Source: Lotus japonicus (taxonomy: Eukaryota; Streptophyta; Magnoliopsida; Fabales; Fabaceae). Taken from it: DNA of 64,000 nucleotides. Shown in pieces: positions 13,440-24,789 of this stretch; positions within the stretch are counted from its first letter, which is position 1; each line of letters opens with the position of its first letter. The notes beneath the pieces are model-generated. The model was not told the DNA's origin and ran no database searches. It was given only the letters and a program-made list of their open reading frames with translations. The stretch is taken from positions 997,001 to 1,061,000 of the forward strand of contig NC_080045.1 of assembly GCF_012489685.1 (NCBI RefSeq), given 5' to 3'. A program made the position numbers and the translations under genes.

Positions 13440-14700
13440 TTTTCAATTTTTTTAATTAAGAAATTTAGATTAGGTCCCTCACTCATCAAAATACGCGGCG
13501 TGCCCATCAACACCATCCTACTCTTGGCTAGGTCACCTGAGTTCATTTTTCCGACAGAGACTAAAACTAGGTTGTTTCTAAAAAATTAGGGACTAAATAA
13601 AAAAAACCAAATAGTGTTAGAGCATCTCAAACCCAGGTTCTTAGGTTTGATTCTTAAGTTAAAAACAAGATCTTGGGTTTTTAACCTATTAGAGAAGGCT
13701 AATGTGGAGCTCTTAATTCCTGAAATTAAGATACAATTTCTTCCACAAGGCGTTTTACTTTATTTAGGTCTTAGATTAAAATCATTTTTTCCTCTGCTTT
13801 AGAGATTTAACAGTAGTTAAATTTAAATCAAAATTACATGCAAATGAAAAATATAAATATATGTGATGTTCTGGGACCAGAAGAATAGTGCAAAGAAATT
13901 AAAATAAGAACTCGAGATTGAAGCAAAACTTGCATCAATTATTTGCGTTGCTTAAACTTTATGTGGCACTTTGGAGTTTGGACCCACATATTAAGAACTT
14001 AAGCTTAAGATACTAAGATGAAAATACTCTTATTACACATATCATAAATGATATATGTTGGAAATTGAGAGAGGTGAATTGAAACTCAATTTTTTTATTG
14101 ATACAAATCACTTAAATACATGAAACTCATGATAACTGACAATTTATTAAAATTCTATAACAAAGGTAAATACTAAAAAGAAAAGGCAAATTCTGTGGTA
14201 CCCTGAATTTTTTTTGGGTACGGTACCCCGACTAGATAAAATTGTGAAATTGAAGGGCAGAGAAACAGAGAATATTAGACCTTTTAACTTTTCTTGGAAT
14301 CTTAGACGTCATGCCAGTTGTTGCATCTCTTTTTAAGCCAGAATCTAGTGGTGGAAGTGGAAATGTATGCGATGTAAGAACAAGAGAGTTATTGACCACA
14401 GTAAAGGTGAGATATGGAAATTGGTGTCTGGCAAACGACAAGATAATGAGATAATCTACTAAAATGCTCATGAACGATGGTGCTAGAGATTTTTGAAGTT
14501 AAAAAAATTGGAGATAAAGAGGTTTTCCATCATTTAAAGTATCATACCCTCATTTAAATTAAGGTACCAACAGCAGGCACCAAAAGAAAATATAACAGCT
14601 CATACCTCTCCACTATTACCACTAACATGGCTAAAAAAACAATGCTCATAATCATTTCAAAAAAAAAACTGCTTCATAATTGTAGGAATTCTACCATTAA
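13440..14700. other. Intergenic repeats, no gene seen
   Basis: 13617-14010 starts GAGCATCTCAAACCCAGGTTCTTA and holds several inverted copies of TTCTTAAG/CTTAAGAA, similar in style to the MITE at 23733, but I could not fix its right end. 14200-14575 holds a GGTACC-rich stretch. No gene is supportable. Confidence 0.3.
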
Positions 14701-15544
14701 GGGCCTGTTTGGATTGGCGTTTCGGAGGCCAAACGTGCGTTGCGTTGCAATCAACGTGAATTATCTGCTTTGGTTCACCGTTTGGATCAGCGTTTTTTCA
14801 AACGCACCAACGCTCATATGCATGATAATCGCGTTTTTCTAGAATTGATAAATTTGAGCTTTTGCGTTGGGCGTTGAGCGTTTGGGGTTGATTTTCGCTC
14901 TCACCATTTTACCTCTCATCTCATCAGATCCGTGCTTTGGCGGCTGCTACTCACGCCGTTGACGGGCCTCTGGTCAGATCTGTGCCACTCCGTCCGCCGT
15001 TCAGCTCTGCCGTTCGCGCTCAACCTTCTACTGGACTACCGTTCTTGCTCCTCCTTTCCCATGGAGCTGGTGTCCCTGCCATTGGGGAACCTCTGGTGTT
15101 GATTTCCTTTGTTCGCACCTCGCTCACCTTTGTTTCTCCTCAGATCTCGCATGCTGATTTTTTTTTTTTATTAAATGGATCCTTTCTCAGTTTCTCTGTT
15201 CGTTCTAGTAATTTATTTTTTTAAACAATTCTGGTAAAATTTGTTTTCCTCTTTTATTCTCTTTTATTGTTTTGTTTTTGAAAAAGCTGTTGCTATTTGT
15301 TTTTTTGTTAAAACATATGACAAAATTCATTAATTTTGACATTCATTAATTTCTTTTCTTATTATAATTCCAAACGTGAATTTGATTCATTCATCCAAAC
15401 AATATTCATTTTTTCACAATCACGTTTGTTACAAATCATCCAAACATAAATCATGTTTATTCAAACACATTAATACTAAAATCACGTTGCCTGAAATCAC
15501 GTTAATTCAAACACCACGTTTCCAACGGAATCCCAAACATGCAC
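14701..15544. mobile_element. PIF/Harbinger-like non-autonomous element
   Basis: Ends GGGCCTGTTTGGATT and (reverse complement) GTGCATGTTTGGGATT form imperfect terminal inverted repeats, flanked on both sides by TAA (14698-14700, 15545-15547), the target site of this superfamily. Further inward, AACGTGAATT/AATTCACGTT-type repeats recur in both arms. The 844-bp interior encodes no transposase. A short GC-rich frame (14937-15224) has no recognisable domain and may be captured sequence. It lies about 100 bp downstream of the CAD stop codon. Confidence 0.7.
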
Positions 15545-15649
15545 TAAACCATATAAACTCTAACAAAGATTAGATTCACATTCTCAACAACAAAACTAGT
15601 AGCTAGTCTAAAACCGTAAACATTGGTAGGGGTGGGACAACTAGTCTTA

Positions 15650-18049
15650 TCAATTATTTGAGCTGCCGGCAATGTCAATGACAAAACGGTAGCGGACATC
15701 ATTCTTAGCAAGACGCTCCATAGCCTCATTGATTCTATCTGGTGTGATCAACTCAATGTCACATGTTATATTGTGCTTCCCACAAACATCCAACATTTCC
15801 TGCGTCTCTTTAATTCCTCCGATGATGCCACCTTTCACTGATCTCTTCCCTGTTAATTATCACTCACAAATGTCAATCAACTATACCGTCACTAAATTTA
15901 TTCTTCTTTTTTTTTCTTGGTAATTAATTAATCTTCTAACTTGACAAACCAAAGGTGATTGATTGATTAATTAGAAAATGTTACCAAATATCAATGGGAA
16001 AGCAGGTAACTGAAGTGGCTTGTCCGGTGCACCCACAATAAACAAAGTCCCGTTCACTTTGAGCAATTCCAATAGAGGCAACAGAGAATGCTCTGCTGAT
16101 ACAGTGTCCAAAACGAAATCAAGGCTTCTCCTTGCACTCTGTCAACAAGGAAATTAACTAAATGAGCTTAATTTGGTCCAAATATTTCTGGCCCATTAGA
16201 CAAAGTCGAAATGCATCAACAAATATTTCAGTGGACTGAAGTAGGAGACACAAAGATCAATTTAGGGTGTTTGTGGAATAAGTTACGCTTGTTTTCAGTC
16301 TATCCTAAATATTGATCGGGACAATTTTTTAAACCAGAAGTTATCTCTAGATCCGAATAATCCCGAAAAAGTGCGGTTTAATGGAGTTGGACCAGAATGA
16401 ATTAATGGACTGGGCCGGGTACAGTTACACCCCTACAAATCAATCAATTATATAATGACAACGGAAAAAAAACCTTAGCCTAAAACTATGTAGATGCATT
16501 GGGCATAAGATTGGAACCTGCAAGTGTTGTTGGTTGGTGCTGAGTATGAAATCATCAGCACCCAAACGCTGCTTAGCTTCAGCTTCTTTGGAAGGAGAAG
16601 TGCTGATGACAGTAACATGGTGGCCAAATGCTTTTCCAAATTTGACGGCTATGTGTCCAAGGCCTCCCAAACCAACCACCCCAATCTTTTTCCCTGGTGA
16701 TGATACCAAGTCATGGTCTTTCAAGGGACTAAACACTGTTATTCCTGCGCACAGTAGAGGAGCTGCTGCGTCCATTGGCAGGTTTTCCGGAATGTGTACC
16801 ACATACCTTCACATCAAAAATAGTAATCTTTAGAGGGGAAAAGAGATCTTAAAAACACCCAAAAGTGGAACTAAAAAATCACACTAATTAAATTTTTACA
16901 TTAAATTTTTACATGATTTTTTATTGATTATACTGTTGGTTCACCGAGGGTGTGAGTGAGCCTCGGAGTAACAGTAAGGTTCCTACCAAGTGAAATTGCG
17001 ATCACAAAGTGGGTTCAGCCCCTCCATGAACCACGTTACTTCAGCTTTATAGCACTAGGTTTGTCATTTTAATAGTATTGGACATTGGTTCACCAAATAT
17101 GAATTACAGTAAATTAGACAAACTGTGAATTATAGTATTGCTTGTCATAAATTTCCACTATCTAACACTGCTTTCACTCTGAGAATGACCCTTCATTATT
17201 TTTCATATTTTTGCACAACATGTGTTGGTGCATTGAAGATGACTTCAATATATGTGTGGACAAAAGAAAAACAAGGACTTTAATATGCTTCAGACATCAC
17301 ATGGACCAGGGACCACATCTTCTTCATAGGTATTACTTTAATTTGACTCACTATCTTCTTTATAGGTATTACTTCAATTGATATATTGAAATGATGAATA
17401 ATGAATTGAACCTGTAATCTGCAACCATCATGGAGGAGTAACCACCATAGGTGATGCTGCCATCCCAGAAAACTCCATTGTAACTAAACTGCAACTTTTC
17501 ACAGTAATTCTCTTGGTCATCGTTGCAGTGCTCACAATCCAAACAAGTTGCTGCCAAACACCCCACCCCTACTCTGTCTCCTTCCTTGAACCCCTTCACA
17601 GCACTTCCCACCTTGGTTATCACCCCAATCATCTCGTGCCTACACACATGTACAGAAATACATTAATCAAGATAAATACTTAATTGCACATTTCTATATA
17701 TTAATATGACTTGGTTGTGCAATTTAATCTATGCTAACTACTTACCCGGGTACAACAGGGTAATTAGTGATACCCCATTCATTTTTGGCATAGTGGAGGT
17801 CAGTGTGGCAAATCCCACAGTACAAGATCTTGAAGGTCACATCGTTAACCCCGTTCTCCCTGCATATGTGTCCATCAAAGATAGTGTGGTTATAAAAACA
17901 TCATTGTTTGCATTTTATCAAAGAAGAAAGAAGAAATTTCAAATTATATATTACCTTCTTTTGAATGTGAATGGAGTAATCTTGCCAGAAGTATCATGAG
18001 CTGCCCAACCAGACACGGTTTGTGTGTGATTTGGTGTAGTCTGAGCCAT
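15650..18049 (-). CDS. Cinnamyl alcohol dehydrogenase family protein, 6 exons, 359 aa
   Basis: Exons 18049-17955, 17859-17746, 17639-17412, 16806-16518, 16138-15985 and 15849-15650 join in phase with GT-AG introns to 359 residues, the usual size. Exon 2 carries the catalytic-zinc Cys in CGICHTDLH; exons 2/3 join as PVVPGHEMIG with the GHE motif. Exon 3 has the structural-zinc pattern CLDCEHC and NYC. Exon 4 has the NADP Rossmann motif [17 protein letters not shown] followed by STSPSK, in which Ser favours NADPH. The enzyme reversibly reduces aldehydes to alcohols in the cytosol. The N-terminus ([20 protein letters not shown]) fits the CAD6-9/mannitol-dehydrogenase-annotated and 8-hydroxygeraniol-type clade, so a lignin role is not assured. 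No disabling change is seen. Confidence 0.93.
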
Positions 18050-18145
18050 GATGCAGAGTGGCTGATAGAATAGTTATTGCACAAACAACAATTTCTCGAT
18101 ATGTAGGATTAGGCTGGGTTGGAGCAAAGTGAGTTATGAACCTTC

Positions 18146-18155
18146 ATATTTATAG
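18146..18155 (-). promoter_or_regulatory. TATA box of the CAD gene
   Basis: CTATAAATAT lies about 100 bp upstream of the CAD ATG at 18049. The LTR element at 18340 begins about 290 bp upstream of that ATG and so bounds the promoter. Confidence 0.55.
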
Positions 18156-19124
18156 ACAGAGTTTGGTACGTGATCGGTGACATACTTTATTTTTTAAAAT
18201 TAAAGTGACTTCTTCACTGCAAACGAGCCAATTGCATAATAAAATACAAAGAAATTAAAAATAAGTAGGAATCCTGACTCTGCAGATTAAAAAAGGATTT
18301 TTCTTATTTCTTTTTATGATGGATGTTCTCACTTCTCACTGGGAAACCCCGGCACGGACGACCAGAGCGGGCCCAGGGCGGAAACCTATTGGAACGGCCA
18401 CCACCGCCTGTGGACGATCACCACTCTAGGAAACTCTGGCACGGACGACCAGAGTGGACCTAATGGGACGATCACCTACTAAACGATCGCTACCACCTCC
18501 TGGCCCGCTTGGGACGGGGGAGACTTCAATTTTGAGTACAAGACAATCACCGGGCCCACCATGTAGGGGTTGACCTATCTCAACCACCCTACGGTACTAG
18601 TGGTTGGAGGCACGGATCCCAAGGAACCCTGGACCATTGGATCACTGCTTTGCGGCAGGGAGCAACAGAGGATCCAACGACCCAGGAGGAACCAAGTACG
18701 GGCCATGCTTGACGTTGCATGGCTCCAACCCTAATTTCCCTTCATATATATAAGGAGGGCTCCTCCTCCATGTTAAGGTAACTCATTCTCTTCACTTCTT
18801 CACTTAGTCATTCCTCATACCTCTACTTACTTTAGCATAGGAGTCTCTTGCAGGAGCCCCTCCCGGGAACGTCCAGCTCGCCGACTCACTAGTCCCCCGC
18901 TTCTCTCCGCTACCCCTTCTCACCGGGTAGCTTGGTCATCCTGATCAATTGGCGCCGTCTGTGGGGACCGTTAAAACTTCTCCTTCACCACATTTTGGAA
19001 AAAGCTCACTACCACTCCGCTGGCAGCAAGACAGCTTCACAACAAAAGCAACCATCGAGGAGACTATGCGGATCGGGTGAAAGAAGAAGATGGAGCATCA
19101 GATCTGGAGATTTTTAACAACAAC

Positions 19125-19490
19125 TTGATCAACCGAAGAAGCACCAAAGAAATAAAAGACCCAACCGGGCACGATAAAGACCTCTTCAAACCAATTAATT
19201 GGTTGAGGCACTGAAGAAAAAAAAGAGCCAACCGGGCACGATAAAGAACTCTTCAAACCAATTAATTGGTTGAGGCACCGAAGAAATAAAAGACCCAACC
19301 GGGCACGATAAAGACCTCTTCAAACCAATTAATTGGTTGAGGCACCGAAGAAATAAAAGACCCAACCGGACACGATAAAGACCTCTTCAAACTAATTAAT
19401 TGGTTGAGGGACCGAAGAACTAAAAGTCTTGCCGAGCATAAACCAGGTCGGGCACGAAGAGACCTATTGAGACTAATAAACTAGTTGAGG
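19125..19490 (+). repeat. 67-bp tandem array in the LARD
   Basis: About four to five copies of a 67-bp unit containing CCAACCGGGCACGATAAAGA and CCAATTAATTGGTTGAGG. The palindrome CCAATTAATTGG sits in every unit. The last copy is diverged. Confidence 0.85.
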
Positions 19491-19514
19491 CAACAGAGAG
19501 TTGAAAGTCCCCTC

Positions 19515-20110
19515 CGAGTGCCTCAACGCTCGATGAAAGGGAAATAAAGAAGCAATCTTCCCCGAGCATCGCAACGCTCGTCGAAGGGGATATGAAGAAG
19601 AGATTCCCCCGAGCATCGCATTGCTCGACGAGAGGGAGACAAAGAAAAAATCATCCCCGAGCATCGCAACGCTCGACGAAGGGTAGATGAAGAAGAAATT
19701 CCCTCGAGCGTCGCATTGCTCGATGAGAGGGTGATGAAGAAAAAATCATCCCCGAGCATCGCAATGCTCGGCGACAGGGAGATGAAGAAGAAATCCTCTC
19801 CGAGCATCTCAATGCTTGGCGAGAGGGATATGAAGATAAAATCCCCCCGAGCGTCTCAACGTCAGTGAGAAAGGATATGAAGATAAGATCCCCTCGAGTG
19901 TTCTAACGCTCGACGAGAGCGGATTGGATGAAGACAAAATCCCTCCCCCGAATGTCTCAACATTTGGCGGGGGAGGATGTGAAGACCAAATCCCCTCGAG
20001 TGTGTCAATGCACAGAGGGAGAGAACATGAAGTTAAATCCCCCTCGAGTGTCTTAATACTCGGCAAGAACGGAAACAAAGACAAATTTCCAAGTGTTCGG
20101 ACACTTACTT
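19515..20110 (+). repeat. 47-48-bp tandem array in the LARD
   Basis: About a dozen diverging copies of a unit that opens CGAGCATCGCAACGCTCG (5-bp hairpin arms CGAGC/GCTCG) followed by a purine-rich GAAGAAGAAATCCCC-like spacer. Compensating changes keep the arms paired in several copies. Confidence 0.8.
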
Positions 20111-20429
20111 GAGGACGAACATAACCCCTAAGCTTCAAAACGCTTAGCCGAGGATGATTGCCGAGAAATCCCTCTGAGCACGCGAATGCCTCGTCGAGCG
20201 GATAAAAAGGAACTAAGAAGGAGAAGACAACGAAGACGAAGAAAAGATAGGGAGAATCCCTGAAGACTCAAATTCCTCATCGAGCGGATAACGAAAATAC
20301 TAAAAACCCTAAGTGTCAAAGTGCTTAGCCGAGACCGATCATCCCACTAAAACCAAGCATTTAGGTCGGGTCCCAAAAGATTCAGAAACTCAACTATCTC
20401 GAAACAATCGAGTGTCAAAGCATTTCCGC

Positions 20430-21480
20430 TCCATACCGCACGAGCGATCGGGTTGGGGTCCAACCGGGTTCAGCCATGTATCCGCAATCGGGTCACACCG
20501 CCCTCGTAACCTGAACTCTAGATTCTCATAGCTCAAAGCCCCACAACCCTTGTGGACCAGAGCTAGGGGACTACACAACACTGTTCTGGGAGATGCTCCA
20601 GCCGATCACTCCCTGGGTCGATCACACTGTCTCCTCACCCGACCAAGACTAAGGACGATCAACCCTGACCGCCTAAGCAATCACATTATTCCCACTCCAT
20701 ACCGCACGAGCGATCAGGTTGAAGGCCAACCGAGTTCAGCCCTGAATCTGCAATCGGGTCACACCACCCTCGTATCAGGCGCCAACTCCTTTCCTGACCT
20801 CTAAACTCTTGTAGCTCAAGCTCCACAACCCTTGTGGACCAGAGCTAGGGGACTACTGTTCTGGGAGCCTCCAATACTGACTGTCCCCCGAGGACGATCA
20901 GCCCAATCTCGTAGCTCAAGCTCCACAAAGGCACCGCCCTAAAACGGGATCGAATCTAAAGGAAGTCGTCTTCTAACTCTACGCTCCCTATTTCTATGAC
21001 CTGGTCTAGACCAGAAGGAAGGGGAGGGAAGGAGCGCGCATACCGCACAACCGTCCACCCATAGACCCACATCACAAGTTGTAGGGAGATCGGGTGGGAA
21101 GATCACCCTTAAGCTCATGCCCCACTGAATCATTGGGCAAGAGCTGGGGGACTAGTGTTCTAGGAACTTGGGAAATACCTAGGTCCGGTCTCACACTCCC
21201 ACAAAGGACAACGGTAGGACCCAGGACATAGGAGTTGAATTCCCTCAACCACCCTGGAAAGCAAGGGACTGAACCTACCACACGGGGAATCCTGGACCGT
21301 GAGATCTCACTGGCGCCGCAAGAATGACAGAGGATCAAACGACTGGGAGCCACCCGCGTACAGGACATGTATGACTGTTCCAGGAACCCCAGTAACTCCT
21401 CCGCGAGAACGCCGCCCTTAAAGCTCATGCTCCACTGTGGCAGTGGACCAGAGCTGGGGGACTACTGTTCTAGGAAGCCC
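20430..21480 (+). repeat. About 300-bp repeat units each ending in a polypurine tract and LTR start
   Basis: AGAGCTRGGGGACTA followed closely by TGTTCTRGGA occurs near 20555, 20842, 21143 and 21451, about 290-310 bp apart. Blocks such as CCGCACGAGCGATC and CTGCAATCGGGTCACACC recur between them. Only the last copy leads into a complete LTR. Confidence 0.8.
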
Positions 21481-22083
21481 TAGCACGGACGACCAGAGCG
21501 GGCCCAAGGCGAAAACCTATTGGAACGGCCACCACCGCCTGTGGACGATCACCACTCTAGGAAACTCTGGCACAGACGACCAGAGTGGACCTAATGGGAC
21601 GATCACCCACTAAACGATCGCTACCTCCTCCCAGCCCGCTTGGGACGTGGGAGACTTCCATTTTGAGTACAAGACAATCACCGGGCCCACCATGTAAGGG
21701 TTGACCTATCTCAACCACCCTACGGTACCAGTGGTTGGAGGCACGAATCTCAAGGAACCCTAGACCATTGGATCACTGCTTTGCGGCAGGGAGCAACAGA
21801 GGATCCAACGACCCAGGAGGAACCAAGTACGGGCCATGCTTGACGTTGCATGGCTCCAACCCTAATTTCCCTTCATATATATAAGGAGGGCTCCTCCTCC
21901 ATGTTAAGGTAACTCATTCTCTTCACTTCTTCACTTAGTCATTCCTCATACCTCTACTTACTTTAGCATAGGAGTCTCTTGCAGGAGCCCCTCCCGGGAA
22001 CGTCCAGCTCGCCGACTCACTAGTCCCCCGCTTCTCTCTGCTACCCCTTCTCACCGGGTAGCTTGGTCATCCTGATCACTCAC

Positions 22084-22685
22084 CCACCATTGAAATGTCA
22101 TTGCCTCTCACAACATCTTGCGCTTTGGATAGTGGTTGTGGGAGGAAAAATATCAAAAATTATGTTGAAAATCTACGTGGATCTATAAGCACCATAACTC
22201 ACTTATTCTTAATAAAATTGCTAAGAACAGATTTTTTTTTTCTTCTAAAATCCTATTTGAATTTGACCTTTATGTAACCTATTTGAATTTGACCTTTATG
22301 TAAGTACATTAACATATTTAAACCAAAAAAATATTATAGCAGGCCAACTAAAATAATTTTACATGACCTAAAGGTGATTAAAAACGAGAAGACGAAAACC
22401 AATGTTTTTGTACAATATAGGGACAAAAAACTAATTTAAGCTAAAAATTCCAACTGGGCTCATTAATTGATGTGGCATACACAATGGGATCAACGGAGCT
22501 CCAGCGTTAATCATGCCGGTGACAGGGACTAAAAGCAACCATGTTCTCAAACATTAGGGTCCCCACATTTACTCGACGAAGGACTAAAACCAAATATGAT
22601 GTAACGTGCAGGATGAAAAATCTTATTTAAGCCTTTTTATTATAAATAGAATGGTAGTTCTCACTTCCACACTATCGCAGTGTTT
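22084..22685. other. Intergenic with a 26-bp direct repeat
   Basis: 22252-22303 is two perfect copies of a 26-bp unit beginning CCTATTTGAATTTGACC. The rest is AT-rich with no gene. Confidence 0.5.
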
Positions 22686-22689
22686 GTTA

Positions 22690-23722
22690 GAGCATCTACA
22701 ATGGAGTCCTTATTTTGAAAACTTAAAATAAGATCCGGATCTTGTAAGATCCCACCATTGGAGCTATCCTACATGACATGAGATCTTAACAAAAGCTAAG
22801 AATCGTGCCTTAGCTCAGGTACTCTCAAATATGAGATCTTAAATATAATAATATTTTTTCTCTCTCCTTCAATACCAGAATCAAAGTGAAAAATAGGGAG
22901 GGAAAGAAACTGAATCAATTTCATTAACAAAGAATGATATACAAATTACAAACATCATATTACAAAGATCAGATTACAAAGATTAGGAAATGAAAAAAAA
23001 AACCCTAAAAATTAAAATTAAAATTGAACCCTAGATCTATCCTCACTGTGTATGCCATCTTCTCCTCACTGTGGCTGACTGGCTGGCTTCACCGTATCCT
23101 CACTGTGGCTTCATCGTCGGAGATCAGAGGTGGATGTACGATGGTGGAGGAGAAGAGGTCGCGGTGGAGAGAGGAACATAGTGCGAATTGCGTTTTGGGT
23201 GAACAGAGGAAGGGGAAGAGGAAGGGAGCATAAAGAGTGGAGGTGCGGTGGTAGAGGAGTGGGGCGGCGGCGCCGGTTTTGAAGGAGGTGTCGTTTGGAA
23301 TTTAAGGTTTGTGTGTGAAGATGAGAGAAAGTATCAGAGGGTGAAGGAAGAGAGAAAGAGAAGAATGATGGGTTTGTCCGGTTTTGGTGAAGGACCCATA
23401 TATATTTATTTACTTTGACCGGCTCAGCCGGTAACAGACCAGACTGTTGGGCCTTGTGTGACTGGCTGAGCCAGTTGTTTTTTGCCCATTTGGGTCTTTT
23501 TTCCCCAAAAAAACAGCATTTTTTTCCAGATTTTTGTCCCTATTGGGTCCATTTAATTGTTTTTTTCTTTTTAATTATATTATATCTTTTTAAATATTAA
23601 TTAAGTTGTATTGAATTAATAACTAAATTTAATTTAATATTATGTAAAAATAAATAATATAAATATATTGGCTATTGTGGGTCCGACCTAAGATCCCAAA
23701 CCATTGGAATGAAATGTGCATC
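22690..23722. mobile_element. MITE-like element with G-rich interior (uncertain ends)
   Basis: The left end GAGCATCTACAATGGAGTCC and the right end, in reverse complement GATGCACATTTCATTCCAATGG, are weakly inverted and share an ATAAGATC/GGGATCTTAGG segment just inside. The interior 23020-23400 is G-rich with short frames of no known domain. No target duplication was fixed. Confidence 0.35.
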
Positions 23723-23732
23723 AGGACCTTAA

Positions 23733-24132
23733 AGCATCTACAATGCAATGTTCTTAGTTCTTATTTTTGAGTTAAGAACTAAGAACTGAGTTCTTAACCA
23801 TTGGAGGTGCTGACATGAAGTTCTTAGTTCTTAAATAAGAACTCAGTTCTTATATAAGGAGTTTTACTTTTTTAGTTCTTAGCATGAAAAATTATTTTTT
23901 CTCTCTCATCTAAATTACTTTATTACTTTATGAATTTTGTTTTATTACTTTATGAAAATAAAAACTATAAATAATGTGGTTGGTGAGACCAAATGAATAA
24001 TGGTAAAAACTAAGAACTAAGAACTCATGGTTGAAGCAAAATTGTTTGAGAATTACTTAAGCACATGTGGCAATACGGGCTCACATAAATAGTGCTAAGA
24101 ACTAACAATTAAGAACTAGCATTGGAGATGCT
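23733..24132. mobile_element. MITE with TTCTTAGTTCTTA arms
   Basis: Left AGCATCTACAATGCAATG and right (reverse complement) AGCATCTCCAATGCTAG continue into TTCTTAGTTCTTA on both arms, giving inverted repeats of roughly 30 bp around 400 bp of AT-rich sequence. Confidence 0.6.
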
Positions 24133-24154
24133 CGGGTGCCTTAAATCATTTAAC

Positions 24155-24778
24155 GACTTTTTTACATGGTTAGTACAATTTTCAAAGAAAATTACCAAAC
24201 TAGTGCAACTTTTGTTTTAATTACAAAAGTAGTGTAAATCGCCACTTGAAGTGGCGATATCTCTTTTTTTTTTAATTTTTTTTTATGAAATCGCCAATAC
24301 CAGTGGCGACACCAAATTTTTTTTTTTGACTTTGTTTATTAGTGACGGAAATGTGTCCGTCACAAATTCCGTCGCTAAAACTTTTGCAGCGGATGTATTC
24401 ACACTTCAATTTTCGTCGCTAACTTCTTTTTCATTATTCACTGGGATTTTGAGACGAAATATACTTCGTCGCAAATAGAATTCCGTCGCTAGACATTTTG
24501 TGACGAATGCTATCTCTCTTCACATTGGGTCACCAATACCTTTTATATTATATTAGGATTTTGTGACGGATACAATTCCGTCACTAACAAATAAAGTAAA
24601 AAAAAATAAAAAAATTATAGGGTGTCGCCACTGGTAGTGGCGATTTCACAAAAAGCAAAAGAAAAAAAAGATGATATCACCAATGAGATTGACGATTTAC
24701 ACTAAACCTGTAAATAAAAAAAAGTTGCTCCATTTTAGTAATAAATTTTCCAAATTACACCATCTAGATAAAAAAGTC
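24155..24778. mobile_element. Mutator-like MITE with exact 9-bp target duplication
   Basis: The element begins GACTTTTTTACATGG and ends (reverse complement) GACTTTTTTATCTAGATGG, and is flanked by perfect 9-bp repeats TCATTTAAC (24146-24154, 24779-24787), diagnostic of Mutator-type transposition. Inside are inverted TCGCCACTTGAAGTGGCGA and CGCCACTGGTAGTGGCG hairpins and a core rich in TTCCGTCGC/GTGACGGA motifs. No transposase. Confidence 0.85.
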
Positions 24779-24789
24779 TCATTTAACGA

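Larger units (their letters stand above)
18340..22078 (+). mobile_element. LARD-type non-autonomous LTR retrotransposon, 3.74 kb
   Basis: Left LTR 18340-18947 and right LTR 21466-22078 (about 610 bp, nearly identical) are flanked by a perfect 5-bp duplication CTCAC (18335-18339, 22079-22083). The right LTR begins TGTTCTAGGAA; the left begins TGGGAAA and seems to have lost a few bases. Both end CCTGATCA. Just after the left LTR, TGGCGCCGTCTGTGGGGAC (18950) is the primer-binding site common in plant Ty3-type elements. GAGCTGGGGGACTAC at 21451-21465 is the polypurine tract. Both LTRs contain CATATATATAAGGAGGG, a TATA promoter. No gag or pol frame exists; the inside is three kinds of tandem repeat, so it needs enzymes from another element. 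Confidence 0.9.

Noticed and set aside
19125..20110. CRISPR-like repeat array
   Set aside because: Eukaryotic context, no unique spacers of uniform size, and the arrays lie inside an LTR element with TSD.
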